A stretch of 64,000 nucleotides of DNA from Rhodocyclales bacterium GT-UBC (GTDB lineage: Bacteria; Pseudomonadota; Gammaproteobacteria; Burkholderiales; Rhodocyclaceae), in the NCBI GenBank assembly GCA_003583745.1, contig QXPY01000001.1, forward strand, positions 1-64,000, given 5' to 3'. The translations under genes were made by a program, and so were the position numbers. Shown piece after piece: positions 49,266-58,929 of this stretch. Within the stretch, counting starts at the first letter, position 1. Each line of letters starts with the position of its first letter. The notes beneath the pieces were generated by a model. That model did no database searches and was not told the origin of the DNA. It was given only the letters and a program-made list of their open reading frames with translations.

Positions 49266-52200
49266 GCGAGCAGATGAGTTGCCGCTTGAGGGGCGGCGGA
49301 GGCCTGGTCGATGAGTTGCTTCAAAGCTTGCAGCAACATGGCTTGGCGGCTGTCGACTTCGTTCAGGCGTTGTACTGCTTCCTGCTTTTTGCCGTGCTGG
49401 TAGAGTTGCAGGAGAACTGCGCCCTGTTCGTGGATTTCTTCGTGTAGTCGTTGAATGACAGGGAAGGCAGGGTGGTTGCCGTGGCGTGAAAAACCGTCTC
49501 CTTCGAGCCATGCGCCAAAGCGGCATTCGTGCGGATTTTGCGTTGGTGGGTCGCGTTGGTCGCCGCGAAGGAAGTTGTGCATCGCCTTGACCCAGGCGCG
49601 ATGTTCGACGCTGACGAACAACAGCTGCAAATCTTCGCGGCTGACCGATGAACAATATTGCCAGGCGGCAGGCGGGCGCCAGCTGGCGACCCAGGCAGGA
49701 AATTCGCTCACCGGCATGGGGCGGGCAATGCCATAGCCCTGGGCGCATTCGCAGCCGAGCTGCAGCAACATTTCACCGTGCTCGACGGCTTCGACGCCTT
49801 CGGCGATGACATTGCGCCGGAATGCCGTGGCCAGGCCGATGACGCCATCGAGGATGGCGAGATCGTCGGGATCGTCCAACATGCCGCGCACGAAGCTCTG
49901 GTCTATCTTGAGCCGGGTGACGGGCAGGCGCTTGAGATAGGTCAGGGATGAGTAACCCGTGCCGAAATCGTCCAGCGCGAACTTGACGCCGATTTCGCGG
50001 CAGGCTTCGATGACTTGCGAGGCGCGCGCCAGGTCTTCCAGAGCGCTGGTTTCGAGAACCTCCAGTTCCAGCTTGTGCGCTGGGACATCCGGGTGGGCGG
50101 CGAGGAGCGTGGTCAGGCGTTCGACAAAGTCGGGTTGCTGCAATTGCCGGGCTCCGACGTTGACGCTGACCGGGATATCGAGCCCTGCAGCCTGCCAGCT
50201 TTGCATCTGGCTCAGCGCGGTATCGATCACCCACTCGCCGAGATCGATCGCCAGCGGATGTTCTTCGATGGTCGGGAGAAAAACGTCAGGCAGCAACAAG
50301 CCCTTTTCGGGGTGTTGCCAGCGAATAAGCGCCTCGGCGCCGATCAGGGTACCGGTCCGCATGTTCACCTTGGGTTGGTAATGCAGGACAAATTCATTGT
50401 CGAGCAGTGCCCGGCGCAGTCGCTTCTGATTTTCGTGGTGACCGCGCACGCTACGGTCCAGTTCGGCATCGAATACGTGGTAGCGATTTTTTCCGGCGAC
50501 CTTGGCCTGGTACATCGCCTGATCCGACTGGCGGAGTAGTTGGTCGGCATCGACATCTTCGCTTTGCGGGTAAAAGGTAACGCCGATGCTGGCCGAGACT
50601 TGCAGGACCAGGTCGCCGACCTGCACCGGCTGGGCGGCAGCGGCGAGGAGGCGGCTGAGCATGGGGACGCTGCCGGAGGCGTCGTTGAGATCGAGCAGAA
50701 CTGCAACGAACTCGTCGCCGCCCAAGCGGGCCAGGGTGTCGCCGTCACGCAGCGCCTGGCGCATTCGCGTCGACAGTGCCACCAATAATTGATCGCCGGC
50801 CTTGTGGCCATGCCGGTCGTTCACGCCCTTGAAGCCGTCGAGGTCGAGATAGGCTACGGCCAGCGTCTTGTTCTGCCTTTGCGCATGCGCCATCGCTTGA
50901 TGCAGGCGGTCGGCGAGCAAAACGCGATTGGGAAGGAGGGTCAGGGCGTCGTAGTGGGCGATGCGTTCGAGCTGGCGCTCGTGTTCCTTGAGCGGCGTGA
51001 TGTCCGAAAAGAGCGCGACGTACTGGCTGGGGTTGCCCTGGGCGTCGCGTATGGTGCTGATCGTCTGCATGACGGCGTAGAGCTCGCCGTTCTTGTGGCG
51101 ATTCCAGACTTCGCCATACCAGTAGCCGACATCGTGCAGGCTTTGCCACATCTCGGTGTAGTAGCTTTTTTCCTGGCGTCCGGAATTGAGGATGCGCGGG
51201 TTCTGGCCAAGGACCTCTTCGCGCTGGTAACCGGTGATGCGGCCGAATGCATCGTTGGCGTCGATGATGGTACCGTCAGCCGAGGTGATCAGAATGCCTT
51301 CGCGGGCATGCGTGAAGACGCTGGCCGCCAGATGGAGTTTTTGTTCCGCCTCCTTGCGGGCGCTGATGTCTTCCTTGATGCCGACGTAGTGCAGCAACGT
51401 CCCTTCATCGTTGAATACCGGGGAAATCGAGGCATGCTCCCAGAACAGGGTGCCATCCTTGCGCCGGTTGCGGAACTCGCCTTGCCAGGTGGCACCGGAA
51501 GAAATGGTGGTCCACATCGCCTTGTAGTCGGCTGCGGATGTTTCGCCGGAACTGAGCAGCCTGGGATTTTGCCCGATGACTTCGTGCAGGCTGTAACCGG
51601 TAACCGTTTCGAAGCGGGGATTGACGTACTGGATGGAGCCGCTCGGGTCGGTGATGATGATCGAGGCGGGATTCTGTTCCAGGGCTCGCGACAGGGTCAG
51701 GAGCTCCTCTTCGGCAGCCTTGCGTTCGCTGATGTCGATCAGGGTGCCGACGTAGTGGCTGACGGCGTCGGCGTGGTCGCGGACGGCGGTGATGGTGGCC
51801 AGCAGCGGCCGGGTGCTGCCATCCTTGTGGCGGCAGAACAATTCGCCGGTCCATGTGCCGTTTTCCCGGACGCATTGATCAAGGCGTTGATAGAAGGCGG
51901 CATCGTGTCGATCCGACTTGAGGAAATCCAGCTGGCGGCCGACGGCATCCTGCGGACTGAATCCGGTGATCTGCGTAAAGGCCGGATTGACCTGCAGTAC
52001 TTCGGCGTTTGGCCCGGTCACCACCATGCCCTCCTGGGCATCGAAGGCGATGGCGGCGATGCGCAGCCGTTCCTGGCTCTCCTCGTGCGCCCTGGCCATG
52101 CGTTGGAAGCGCAGGAAATAAAGCGTCGCCAGCCCGAGCAGGGTAACCAGCGTGGAAAAAACGATGGCCAGGGTTTGTATCGATTCCTGGCGCCAGGATG

Positions 52201-53056
52201 CGAGGATTTCCTCCTTGTCCTGGCGGAGGACCAGGATGAACGGATACAAGCGAGATGATCGGTAGGTGGTCAAAGCGACTCGCTCGTCTTCCAGCTTTTC
52301 TTCGAAACGACCGCTTTCGCTTTGGCTGATGCGGCGGGCGATTTCACTGTTGCTGAGGAGGCTCGCCGGGCTCGATTTTTCCATGCTGTCGAGTAGCAGG
52401 CTGCCGTCGTAGCGCAGCAACTGGACAACGCTTCCGGGGAGTGGGAGGTGATTGCTGTAGAAATTCAGGAAATAGTCGGCATTGATCGAAGCGACGGTAT
52501 GCATCCAGCGCTGATTGTTCAACGCGATGTCCAGACTGACCGGAATGAAACTCAAGGTTGGGGTGAGGCTGGCGGAAACCGGCTGGCCATCATAAAAATC
52601 CCGGCCGTCGACCAGCATGCCGCTGCGTAGTACCTCGGCCGGCCCGGACAAGGGCGGCATGTAGGTCTGGCTCGGAATACGCAAGCCGACATTGCGAGGT
52701 TCGGAACTGGCAATGATCGTGCTGGCCGCGTCGAGCAAGGAAATCGAACGCAGGTAAGGGGTGTGGCGCAGCGCCTGTTTGAGCTTGCCGCTATCCAGTT
52801 CGTCATCGTCGAGGGTTGCCAGGGTTCGGCTGATGACGTTCAGGCTTTGCGTCAGATGGTCTTCGAACGCCCGCACGGTCATGGCTGCCATTTCGGCCTG
52901 ACGATCCAGTGCTTCGGCGCGCAGTCGCCACAAGGTGTATCCGGTTGCAGCCAGTGCGGCGAAGCTGACGAGCAGGGCGACAAGCGCGAAAGTTGAGCGC
53001 CGGCCGAGGCCGACCCAAAGCGGCGCAGTGGCGGAGGATGCGGATTCGGGTCTCAA
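49262..53056 (-). CDS. Membrane-bound PAS-GGDEF-EAL protein with C-terminal CZB zinc domain
   Basis: 1264 residues, starting at a TTG that overlaps the upstream stop (TTGA). Order: membrane helix (FALVALLVSFAALAATGYTLW), periplasmic sensor to about 290, second helix, three PAS domains (about 335-700), GGDEF with RLGGDEFVAVL near 777, EAL with GAEALIRWQHP near 907 and DDFGTGYSSLTYLKRLP. The last 125 residues form a CZB domain: His 1152 (VEHRAW), Cys 1178 (ECRFGAW), His 1205 and His 1209 (RLHEEIH). Spacing C-to-H 27 and H-to-H 4 equals that of E. coli DgcZ. Probably turns c-di-GMP over in response to zinc or redox plus a periplasmic ligand. Confidence 0.92.
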   Translation of the reverse strand: MRPESASSATAPLWVGLGRRSTFALVALLVSFAALAATGYTLWRLRAEALDRQAEMAAMTVRAFEDHLTQSLNVISRTLATLDDDELDSGKLKQALRHTPYLRSISLLDAASTIIASSEPRNVGLRIPSQTYMPPLSGPAEVLRSGMLVDGRDFYDGQPVSASLTPTLSFIPVSLDIALNNQRWMHTVASINADYFLNFYSNHLPLPGSVVQLLRYDGSLLLDSMEKSSPASLLSNSEIARRISQSESGRFEEKLEDERVALTTYRSSRLYPFILVLRQDKEEILASWRQESIQTLAIVFSTLVTLLGLATLYFLRFQRMARAHEESQERLRIAAIAFDAQEGMVVTGPNAEVLQVNPAFTQITGFSPQDAVGRQLDFLKSDRHDAAFYQRLDQCVRENGTWTGELFCRHKDGSTRPLLATITAVRDHADAVSHYVGTLIDISERKAAEEELLTLSRALEQNPASIIITDPSGSIQYVNPRFETVTGYSLHEVIGQNPRLLSSGETSAADYKAMWTTISSGATWQGEFRNRRKDGTLFWEHASISPVFNDEGTLLHYVGIKEDISARKEAEQKLHLAASVFTHAREGILITSADGTIIDANDAFGRITGYQREEVLGQNPRILNSGRQEKSYYTEMWQSLHDVGYWYGEVWNRHKNGELYAVMQTISTIRDAQGNPSQYVALFSDITPLKEHERQLERIAHYDALTLLPNRVLLADRLHQAMAHAQRQNKTLAVAYLDLDGFKGVNDRHGHKAGDQLLVALSTRMRQALRDGDTLARLGGDEFVAVLLDLNDASGSVPMLSRLLAAAAQPVQVGDLVLQVSASIGVTFYPQSEDVDADQLLRQSDQAMYQAKVAGKNRYHVFDAELDRSVRGHHENQKRLRRALLDNEFVLHYQPKVNMRTGTLIGAEALIRWQHPEKGLLLPDVFLPTIEEHPLAIDLGEWVIDTALSQMQSWQAAGLDIPVSVNVGARQLQQPDFVERLTTLLAAHPDVPAHKLELEVLETSALEDLARASQVIEACREIGVKFALDDFGTGYSSLTYLKRLPVTRLKIDQSFVRGMLDDPDDLAILDGVIGLATAFRRNVIAEGVEAVEHGEMLLQLGCECAQGYGIARPMPVSEFPAWVASWRPPAAWQYCSSVSREDLQLLFVSVEHRAWVKAMHNFLRGDQRDPPTQNPHECRFGAWLEGDGFSRHGNHPAFPVIQRLHEEIHEQGAVLLQLYQHGKKQEAVQRLNEVDSRQAMLLQALKQLIDQASAAPQAATHLLA

Positions 53057-53838
53057 TCGCTTACGGCGATCGGATCGAGTTTGTGGCGCCGGATGGCCGC
53101 CAGCAAGGTACCGTTACGCTTGGCATCGCTCATGAAACGTTCGATGCGGGCATACCAGCGGTCGTCGCCTTGTTGCATGGCGTAGGCGTAAGGAGTCGGA
53201 TGGAAGGTCGATGTCGGCGCCACCAGGCGAGCCCAGTCCGTGGTTTCCAGCATGCGACGGCTGAATGGGAAATCGGTCATGAAGACGTCGGCCCGCCCTG
53301 ACTCGACTTCCTGTTCCCGCCCCTGTGTGGTTGCCGTTACCAGCAGTGTCGCCTGCCTGAGTTTTTCGCGCATGATCGGTTCGTGCAGGGTCCCCTTGGC
53401 GACGGCGACCACGACGCCCGGCTTGTCGATGTCGTCCCAGCTCTTGATACGGCGGTTGCTCTTCGAAGTGATGGCGTAGATGTCGCTGATCAGATGGGGG
53501 CGGGTGAAACGCAGCTTGTCGACGCGGGCGGCGGTGATGCCGATGGCGAACATGGCGATGTCGCAACGGTTGTCGTTGATATCATCGATCAGGCGGGCAA
53601 AGGAACTGTCGACGAATTGCAGACGGACGCCGAGGTCGCGGGCAAGCGCTTCCGCCATATCGACATCGATGCCGCTGAGCTGCTGCGTTTTTGGATTGCG
53701 ATATGAAATGCCGTAGTAATCGGGCCAGATACAGACGCGGACTTCGCCGGTGGCGATCACCCTTTCCAGCCGGCTGCCCTCGGCCAGGGCGGGCCCGACG
53801 CTAAGCATCAATATCAACAGGGCGAAAATCCGGCTCAT
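53053..53838 (-). CDS. Periplasmic substrate-binding protein coupled to the GGDEF-EAL gene
   Basis: 261 residues if the ATG at 53838 is used, giving a standard signal peptide (SRIFALLILMLSVGPALAEG); an ATG at 53892 would add 18 residues. Family 3 binding fold: GEVRVCIWPDYYGISYRNP, GIDVDMAEALARDLGVRL, DIAMFAIGITAARVDKLRF. No ABC permease is nearby; instead its stop overlaps the TTG start of the GGDEF-EAL gene. It may present a ligand to the periplasmic part of that protein. Confidence 0.85.
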   Translation of the reverse strand: MSRIFALLILMLSVGPALAEGSRLERVIATGEVRVCIWPDYYGISYRNPKTQQLSGIDVDMAEALARDLGVRLQFVDSSFARLIDDINDNRCDIAMFAIGITAARVDKLRFTRPHLISDIYAITSKSNRRIKSWDDIDKPGVVVAVAKGTLHEPIMREKLRQATLLVTATTQGREQEVESGRADVFMTDFPFSRRMLETTDWARLVAPTSTFHPTPYAYAMQQGDDRWYARIERFMSDAKRNGTLLAAIRRHKLDPIAVSD

Positions 53839-54120
53839 CGTGACTCGGAGGCGCTTGGTAAGGCTGGCGGGGCTTGCTGCGGAGATGGACATCTGATGCG
53901 ACAGTCGGCAAGTACGCGGTGAGGATGAAACACTATGGCGCTACGGTATCACCGCCATTGCGCGTCGGTCAAAAGAAATGTTGTTGTGAGGGTGGCTGTG
54001 GAGACATTTTGACGAAATATTCGCCTGTCGTTCATTTTTGCATTTTGCAAAGACCAGGATTTGAGCAGGGGCGGCCTCTGTGGCGGCGAGTGCGCAATGG
54101 CAAAAAAAGCAGTTATCCGT

Positions 54121-54510
54121 TTATTCCGGCAGCGTTGGCGCGAGGATTTCGGTGTCTTCGTGACGATAAGCTGGCGCGCAGCAACAAAGAATGTGCAATG
54201 CCTCAGGGCCGGTGTTTTCGACACAATGTGCCGTGCCCGGCGGAATGGCGATGCTGTCGCCAATCCCGATCGGGAAACGGCGCTCGCCCAGTTGCATGAC
54301 GCCTTGTCCTTGAGTGACGTGGTAAATCTCTTCGGTCAGCTTGTGCCGGTGCAGGAGCGTGGTCATGCCCGGCTGGACGACGGCTTCGGCCAGGCTCTGC
54401 TGAGATACGCCATGTTGGCTGGGGTGGAGCAGTTCGCGGATTGCCGAGCCATCCTTGGTGATATACGGGCTGACCTCGCCAAGCCGGGTGTGGCCGGCCC
54501 GCTCGCTCAT
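54121..54510 (-). CDS. Cupin domain protein
   Basis: 129 residues with the cupin motif 1 as HRHKLTEEIYHVTQGQG and motif 2 as GDSIAIPPGTAHCVEN, so a metal-binding barrel is likely. The C-terminal LHILCCCAPAY is unusual with three adjacent Cys. Catalytic role unknown. It is the last gene of a patatin-CreA-cupin operon (ATGA overlap with creA). Confidence 0.87.
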   Translation of the reverse strand: MSERAGHTRLGEVSPYITKDGSAIRELLHPSQHGVSQQSLAEAVVQPGMTTLLHRHKLTEEIYHVTQGQGVMQLGERRFPIGIGDSIAIPPGTAHCVENTGPEALHILCCCAPAYRHEDTEILAPTLPE

Positions 54511-54983
54511 TTGCTGCCCCAGGGCTGGATCGGTACCGTCGAGATCGAGTTGGCCGGCGCGCCCTCGATGATCTTGCGGCTGATTGCGAGATAGACCAGC
54601 ACCTGGCGCTTTTTGTCGAAGAAGCGATGAATCCGGGTTTCCTTGAACAGCATCGAGGTGTCTTCGCTGAACACGACTTCGTCTTCCGGCAGCTTGGCGG
54701 GCAGGGTGATCGGCCCGATCTGCCGGCAGGCCAGCGAGAATTGCGACGGATCTTCGGCCAGACCGAAGCTACCCTTGACGCCGCCGGTACGGGCCTGGCT
54801 GACGTGGCAGGTGACACCGGGAATCTTCGGATCGTCGTAGGCGTAGATGCACACCCGATGATTGGCACCGAGCAGTTTCCAGGCGGTGGTGACACAGCCG
54901 ACTTCTTCCTCGGCGACGGCGGGCAGGGTGAGCGCCATGCCGGCAAGCAGCATCAGGCGCGACAGTTTGCGGATCGTGGTCAT
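54507..54983 (-). CDS. creA: CreA family periplasmic protein
   Basis: 158 residues with a signal peptide (LSRLMLLAGMALTLPAVA). The conserved core is VYAYDDPKIPGVTCHVS-like (here CIYAYDDPKIPGVTCHVSQA) and SLACRQIGPITLP, with FFDKKRQVLVYLAISRKIIEG at the end. CreA proteins are secreted or periplasmic and have no settled function. The gene overlaps both neighbours by 4 bases. Confidence 0.92.
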   Translation of the reverse strand: MTTIRKLSRLMLLAGMALTLPAVAEEEVGCVTTAWKLLGANHRVCIYAYDDPKIPGVTCHVSQARTGGVKGSFGLAEDPSQFSLACRQIGPITLPAKLPEDEVVFSEDTSMLFKETRIHRFFDKKRQVLVYLAISRKIIEGAPANSISTVPIQPWGSK

Positions 54984-55981
54984 GAGGCGCTCCGGGATAG
55001 TTGTTCGAGGAATACGCCGCCCTGGCGGCGCCCTTCTGCAAGCAGTAGATCGAGAAAAGCCGGGCTGCGGTCGAGTTTCGACGGGTAGTCCAGTTCCAGG
55101 TCCAGCGGAATGAAGCGGATGTCGACGTGCTTGAGGTGTGCGGCAGTGAGGTATTTTCGGGCCAGCCAGTCGTTGGTCTGCCGCACGAAGAAAACCTCCT
55201 GATTCAATGACAGGTTGCCGGCCAGTTCGTTTCGCCGGTCATCGATGTCGTTGGCCGATTTCGGTTCGCTGCTGCGTTTTTCGGGGTTGATCTGGATGAT
55301 CCAGATTTCGTCAGGTTTGGCCTCCTTGCAGTCCTTGCCCGAGAGAAAGTCGCGGATAGGCGGGTTCTGCGAAAACAATCCGTCCCAATAGACGCCCTGG
55401 CCAATGTGGATGGCGCGAAAGAGCTCGGGAATGGCGGCCGAAGCGAGCAAGGCTTCGAGCGAAATGCCTTGTTCCGGAGATCGGTGGCGGGAGTTGAATA
55501 AGGTGAAGTCGCCCGAGAGCACTTCGACCGCACCGACCATCAGTGCCGGAGAATGGGCGTGCAGCAATTTGGGCAGGCGTTCGAAGTCGATGTGCCGGGC
55601 GATGGTCGCGGCCAGGAAGTCCTGGCCGGTATTCGGCAGCAGGTAGGGGCTGATTTCTGGCAGGCCGACATAAGCCCGGTTGCGCTGCAGCCAGATCAGC
55701 ATCTGGTTGGACAGGGCATCGGACAACTGGCTGGAGGCCATGTCGTGCCAGAACGATTCCAGTAGTTGCGCGCCTTTTTCGCGGTCATCCAGTAACAGGC
55801 CGTACCAAGCGATGGCAGCGCAGAGCGCTCCCCCCGACGTGCCCGATAACTCCCGGATCTGGTAGCGCGCGGTATCGATTTCGCGCAGCAGGGTCTGCAG
55901 GACGCCAGCCGTGAAAGCGGTGTGGCTACCGCCTCCCTGGCAGGCGATGGCGACGGTTTTCGGAAATTCAGGCTGGCGCAT
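54980..55981 (-). CDS. Patatin-like phospholipase
   Basis: 333 residues from the ATG at 55981, which has an AGAGGA site; a longer frame starts at 56020. The oxyanion loop is ACQGGGSHTAFTAGVL, the nucleophile elbow is SGTSGGALCAA, and the catalytic Asp is in YWDGLFSQNPP. No signal peptide is seen, so it should act inside the cell or be injected. First gene of the operon with creA and cupin. Substrate unknown. Confidence 0.93.
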   Translation of the reverse strand: MRQPEFPKTVAIACQGGGSHTAFTAGVLQTLLREIDTARYQIRELSGTSGGALCAAIAWYGLLLDDREKGAQLLESFWHDMASSQLSDALSNQMLIWLQRNRAYVGLPEISPYLLPNTGQDFLAATIARHIDFERLPKLLHAHSPALMVGAVEVLSGDFTLFNSRHRSPEQGISLEALLASAAIPELFRAIHIGQGVYWDGLFSQNPPIRDFLSGKDCKEAKPDEIWIIQINPEKRSSEPKSANDIDDRRNELAGNLSLNQEVFFVRQTNDWLARKYLTAAHLKHVDIRFIPLDLELDYPSKLDRSPAFLDLLLAEGRRQGGVFLEQLSRSAS

Positions 55982-56009
55982 GCGAAATCCTCTTTTCAGG
56001 TTTGTCCGG

Positions 56010-57434
56010 TCATGACCCAACGGCGCGCAACGATGTGGCCGTGGTTTGGGGCAGCGGGGTCATCTTGCCGACGTACTTGGCAAGAATCCGGTAGAGGTCG
56101 CGTTCGAAAGGCGGCCGGGTAGCGGCCAGCAGGGCCTGTAGTTCCTCATCGTCATGCGCCGTGCCCAGATAGCGCCAGCTCTCGATCAGGTGGGCTTCGT
56201 CGCCCTCGCGGATCACGGCAGGGCCGGCGAATGGCCAGGTGGCCAGCTTGAGCCCGGTCAGCGCGCCGACCAGCCGCATGCTGTGTTTGGCAAATGCTTC
56301 CTTGCCGACGCAGGCGCCCTTGCAACGCCGGATCTGGTGGCCGAAGCAGGGTTTGCCCGGTAGCGCTTTCTGCAGGCCGAGCAGCGTGTCGCACAGGTTG
56401 TGCGATTCGGCCAGGCCGCGCAAGACCTCGTTGGCTTCCCTGGCGTGCTTGAACAGCCCGTAGCATGAGGTGCGCAGGCCGAAATCGAGATCGCGCGCCA
56501 GCGCCAGCTGGGGACGTAGCCAGCCTTCGCCTTCGTCGACCAGCGTCCAGGTGCAGACTTCGTCGTTCTTGCGCAACTGGCGGTTGTGGGTCGGCTGCAG
56601 TTGTTTGACCAGGGCCGCTTCGCGGAGCAGGGCGCCGATTTCGCCGGCGGTTTCGATCCAGTCGATACGGCGGACCTGCTGCGCCAGGCTCATTTCCTTG
56701 GAGGAGGCGTGGTCGGCCGCGAAATGCGACAGTACCCGCTTGCGGATGTCTTTCGCCTTGCCGACGTAGAGCGGCAAAGGGCTGCCTTGTCCGGCGCTGC
56801 CGTCTTCGCCGTAGAACAGGTAGACGCCCGGTGTGTCGGGCAATTCATCGACAATGCCGGGGTCGAGATGGGGCGGCAGGCTGGGATGACCGTTCAGCGT
56901 CTTCAGCGCGGCCTGCACGGCCTCGCTGCCCGGCGCGACGTGAATGCGTTGCCAGAATTGATGGATCAACTGCGCATCGGCCAGCGCCCGGTGGCGTGCC
57001 TCGGCCTGCAGTTGGTGACGCTCGATCAGCGAATCGAGGTTGTGCCGTTTGTGCTCGGGGAACAGGGTGCGCGACAACTGCACCGTGCACAGCACCGGCG
57101 CCCGGAAGGTGATGCCCAGGCGCTTGAATTCGTTTTTCAGGAAACCGTAGTCGAAGCGGGCGTTGTGGGCGATGAACAGCCGGCCTTCGAGCCGCCGCAG
57201 CGCTTCGTCGGCAATGCTCTCGAAGGGCGGCGCCGCAGCCACCATCTCGTTGCTGATACCGGTCAGCTGCTCGATGAAGGGCGGGATGCGGATGCCCGGA
57301 TTGACCAGTTGCTGCCATTCCCGTATCGAACCGTCGGCATCGACTTCGACGATGCCGATCTCGGTGATCCGGTCAGCCGTGGCGGTGGCACCGGTGGTTT
57401 CCAGGTCGACGAAGGCGAGGGATTTCATGCGCAT
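56010..57434 (-). CDS. DnaQ-type exonuclease fused to UvrC-like GIY-YIG nuclease
   Basis: 474 residues. The N-terminal DEDDh exonuclease shows Asp-Glu in LAFVDLETTGATATADRI, HNARFDYGFLKNEF and HRALADAQLIHQFW. From about 195 a UvrC/Cho-like GIY-YIG domain follows (PGVYLFYGEDGS, LPLYVGKAKDIRKRV, EALLREAALVKQLQP-like). A Cys-rich segment (CFGHQIRRCKGACVG) resembles the UvrC Cys cluster. This fusion is known in proteobacteria as a DNA polymerase III epsilon/Cho-type protein for repair. ATG at 57434 or 57428 are both possible. Confidence 0.92.
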   Translation of the reverse strand: MRMKSLAFVDLETTGATATADRITEIGIVEVDADGSIREWQQLVNPGIRIPPFIEQLTGISNEMVAAAPPFESIADEALRRLEGRLFIAHNARFDYGFLKNEFKRLGITFRAPVLCTVQLSRTLFPEHKRHNLDSLIERHQLQAEARHRALADAQLIHQFWQRIHVAPGSEAVQAALKTLNGHPSLPPHLDPGIVDELPDTPGVYLFYGEDGSAGQGSPLPLYVGKAKDIRKRVLSHFAADHASSKEMSLAQQVRRIDWIETAGEIGALLREAALVKQLQPTHNRQLRKNDEVCTWTLVDEGEGWLRPQLALARDLDFGLRTSCYGLFKHAREANEVLRGLAESHNLCDTLLGLQKALPGKPCFGHQIRRCKGACVGKEAFAKHSMRLVGALTGLKLATWPFAGPAVIREGDEAHLIESWRYLGTAHDDEELQALLAATRPPFERDLYRILAKYVGKMTPLPQTTATSLRAVGS

Positions 57435-57473
57435 GCGGTGGATTTTCTCACGGACTTCCCCGGCTATGCTCGC

Positions 57474-58901
57474 CTAGCGCGCCGGATAGGGCGCGAAGCG
57501 GCTGCTGTTCTCGTCCACCAGGAGGGTGCTGCCGACGGCCGGAAAGGCGCGCTGCGGACAGTTGTCGCGCTGGCAGACCTTGCAGCCGGCGCCGATCGGA
57601 GTGAAGCCGGCGCTGTCCTGCAGGTTCAGCCCCTGGCTGTAAACCAGGCGTTCGGCGTGGCGGATGTCGCAGCCGAGGCCGATGGCAAAGGTTTTGCCGG
57701 GCGTGCCGTAGCCGCCGTAGTTGCGGGAAATGCTGCGCGCCACCCAGAGATAGGCGCGCCCGTCCGGCATGCTGGCGGTCTGGGTCAGGATGCGGCCGGG
57801 CTGGGCGAAGGCTTCATAGACGTTCCACAGTGGGCAGGTGCCGCCGATGCGCGAGAAATGGAAGTCGGTCGCCGACTGCCGTTTGGAGATATTGCCGGCC
57901 CGGTCCACGCGCACGAAAAAGAAGGGGACGCCGCGCGCCTCCTGGCGTTGCAGCGTCGATAGCCGGTGGCAGACGGTTTCGAACTCGACCCCGAAGCTGC
58001 GCCCGAGTTGTTCGATGTCGTAGCGCAGGCTTTCGGCTTTCTCCAGGTAGCGGCCGTAAGGCAGCAGCAGGGCGCCGGCGAAATAATTGGCGAGGCCGAT
58101 GCGAGCCAGGCGTCGCGCTTCGTCGCTAGCGAAGGCGGCAGCTTCGCTGAGGCTGCCGATCAACTCGCCGGCTTCGAGAAAGGCAAGCTGGGTTGCCATG
58201 TGAAAGGCCTGCTGGCCTGCGCTCAGCGCCGGGGCGAGGTGGAGCAGTTTGTGTGTCGGGTTGTAGCGGCGCTGGGTTTCGCTGCCGTTCTCGTTGCCGC
58301 CCAGTCCGCCGCGTATCACCTGGATGCCATGCACCTGCGCCAGTCTTCTCGCCAGGCCGTCGACGGTATTGCCTTGTTCGAGGAGCCAGGAGTCGAAGAG
58401 GCTTTCCGCATAGCGGTCGAGTTCGTCGATGTAGTTGTGGCGGGCATAGAAGAAGTCGCGCACTTCCTCGAAGGGCATTGGTTTGAGGAGGCTCTGCTCG
58501 CCGCGGTCCAGGCCGAGTCGCAGCGCCAGGGTTTCCTCGCGCTCCTGCGCTTCGCGCTGACGCCGGCCGAGCGCGAGCAGGGTGCGCGCGACGGCCGGCA
58601 TGTTGCTCGCCAGTTCGCGGATTTCGGCCTGCGAGACCGGTTCACCGCCGGCTTCGGCATGGAACAGTTCGCGCAGGTCGGTGATCAGGCGCGCTTCGTC
58701 GTCTTCCGAAAACAACTGCACGTCGACGCCGAATACGGCGTTGAGTTTGAGCAGTACCGGCACGGTCAGCGGCCGCTGGTTCTGCTCCAGTTGATTGAGA
58801 TAGCTGGGCGACAGTTCGAGGGCGCGGGCCAGCGCAATCTGGGTCAGCTGGCGTTCTTCGCGCAGACGTTTGAGGCGTAGGCCCATGAAGGCTTTTTTCA
58901 T
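57474..58901 (-). CDS. RamB/ScfR-type XRE regulator of short-chain acyl metabolism
   Basis: 475 residues from the ATG at 58901. XRE helix-turn-helix (about 5-65: LRLKRLREERQLTQIALARALELSPSYLNQLEQNQRPL in order), then an IrrE-like domain in which the usual HExxH is replaced (AFHMATQLAFLEAGEL), and a C-terminal domain with a Cys set (CKVCQRDNCPQRAFP). This is the RamB/ScfR/MccR family, regulators that sense acyl-CoAs and control glyoxylate or methylcitrate enzymes. Repeated TTCGCAAA sites lie upstream. Confidence 0.9.
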   Translation of the reverse strand: MKKAFMGLRLKRLREERQLTQIALARALELSPSYLNQLEQNQRPLTVPVLLKLNAVFGVDVQLFSEDDEARLITDLRELFHAEAGGEPVSQAEIRELASNMPAVARTLLALGRRQREAQEREETLALRLGLDRGEQSLLKPMPFEEVRDFFYARHNYIDELDRYAESLFDSWLLEQGNTVDGLARRLAQVHGIQVIRGGLGGNENGSETQRRYNPTHKLLHLAPALSAGQQAFHMATQLAFLEAGELIGSLSEAAAFASDEARRLARIGLANYFAGALLLPYGRYLEKAESLRYDIEQLGRSFGVEFETVCHRLSTLQRQEARGVPFFFVRVDRAGNISKRQSATDFHFSRIGGTCPLWNVYEAFAQPGRILTQTASMPDGRAYLWVARSISRNYGGYGTPGKTFAIGLGCDIRHAERLVYSQGLNLQDSAGFTPIGAGCKVCQRDNCPQRAFPAVGSTLLVDENSSRFAPYPAR

Positions 58902-58929
58902 GGTGACGTGGATTTCTTGTGTTCGGATA

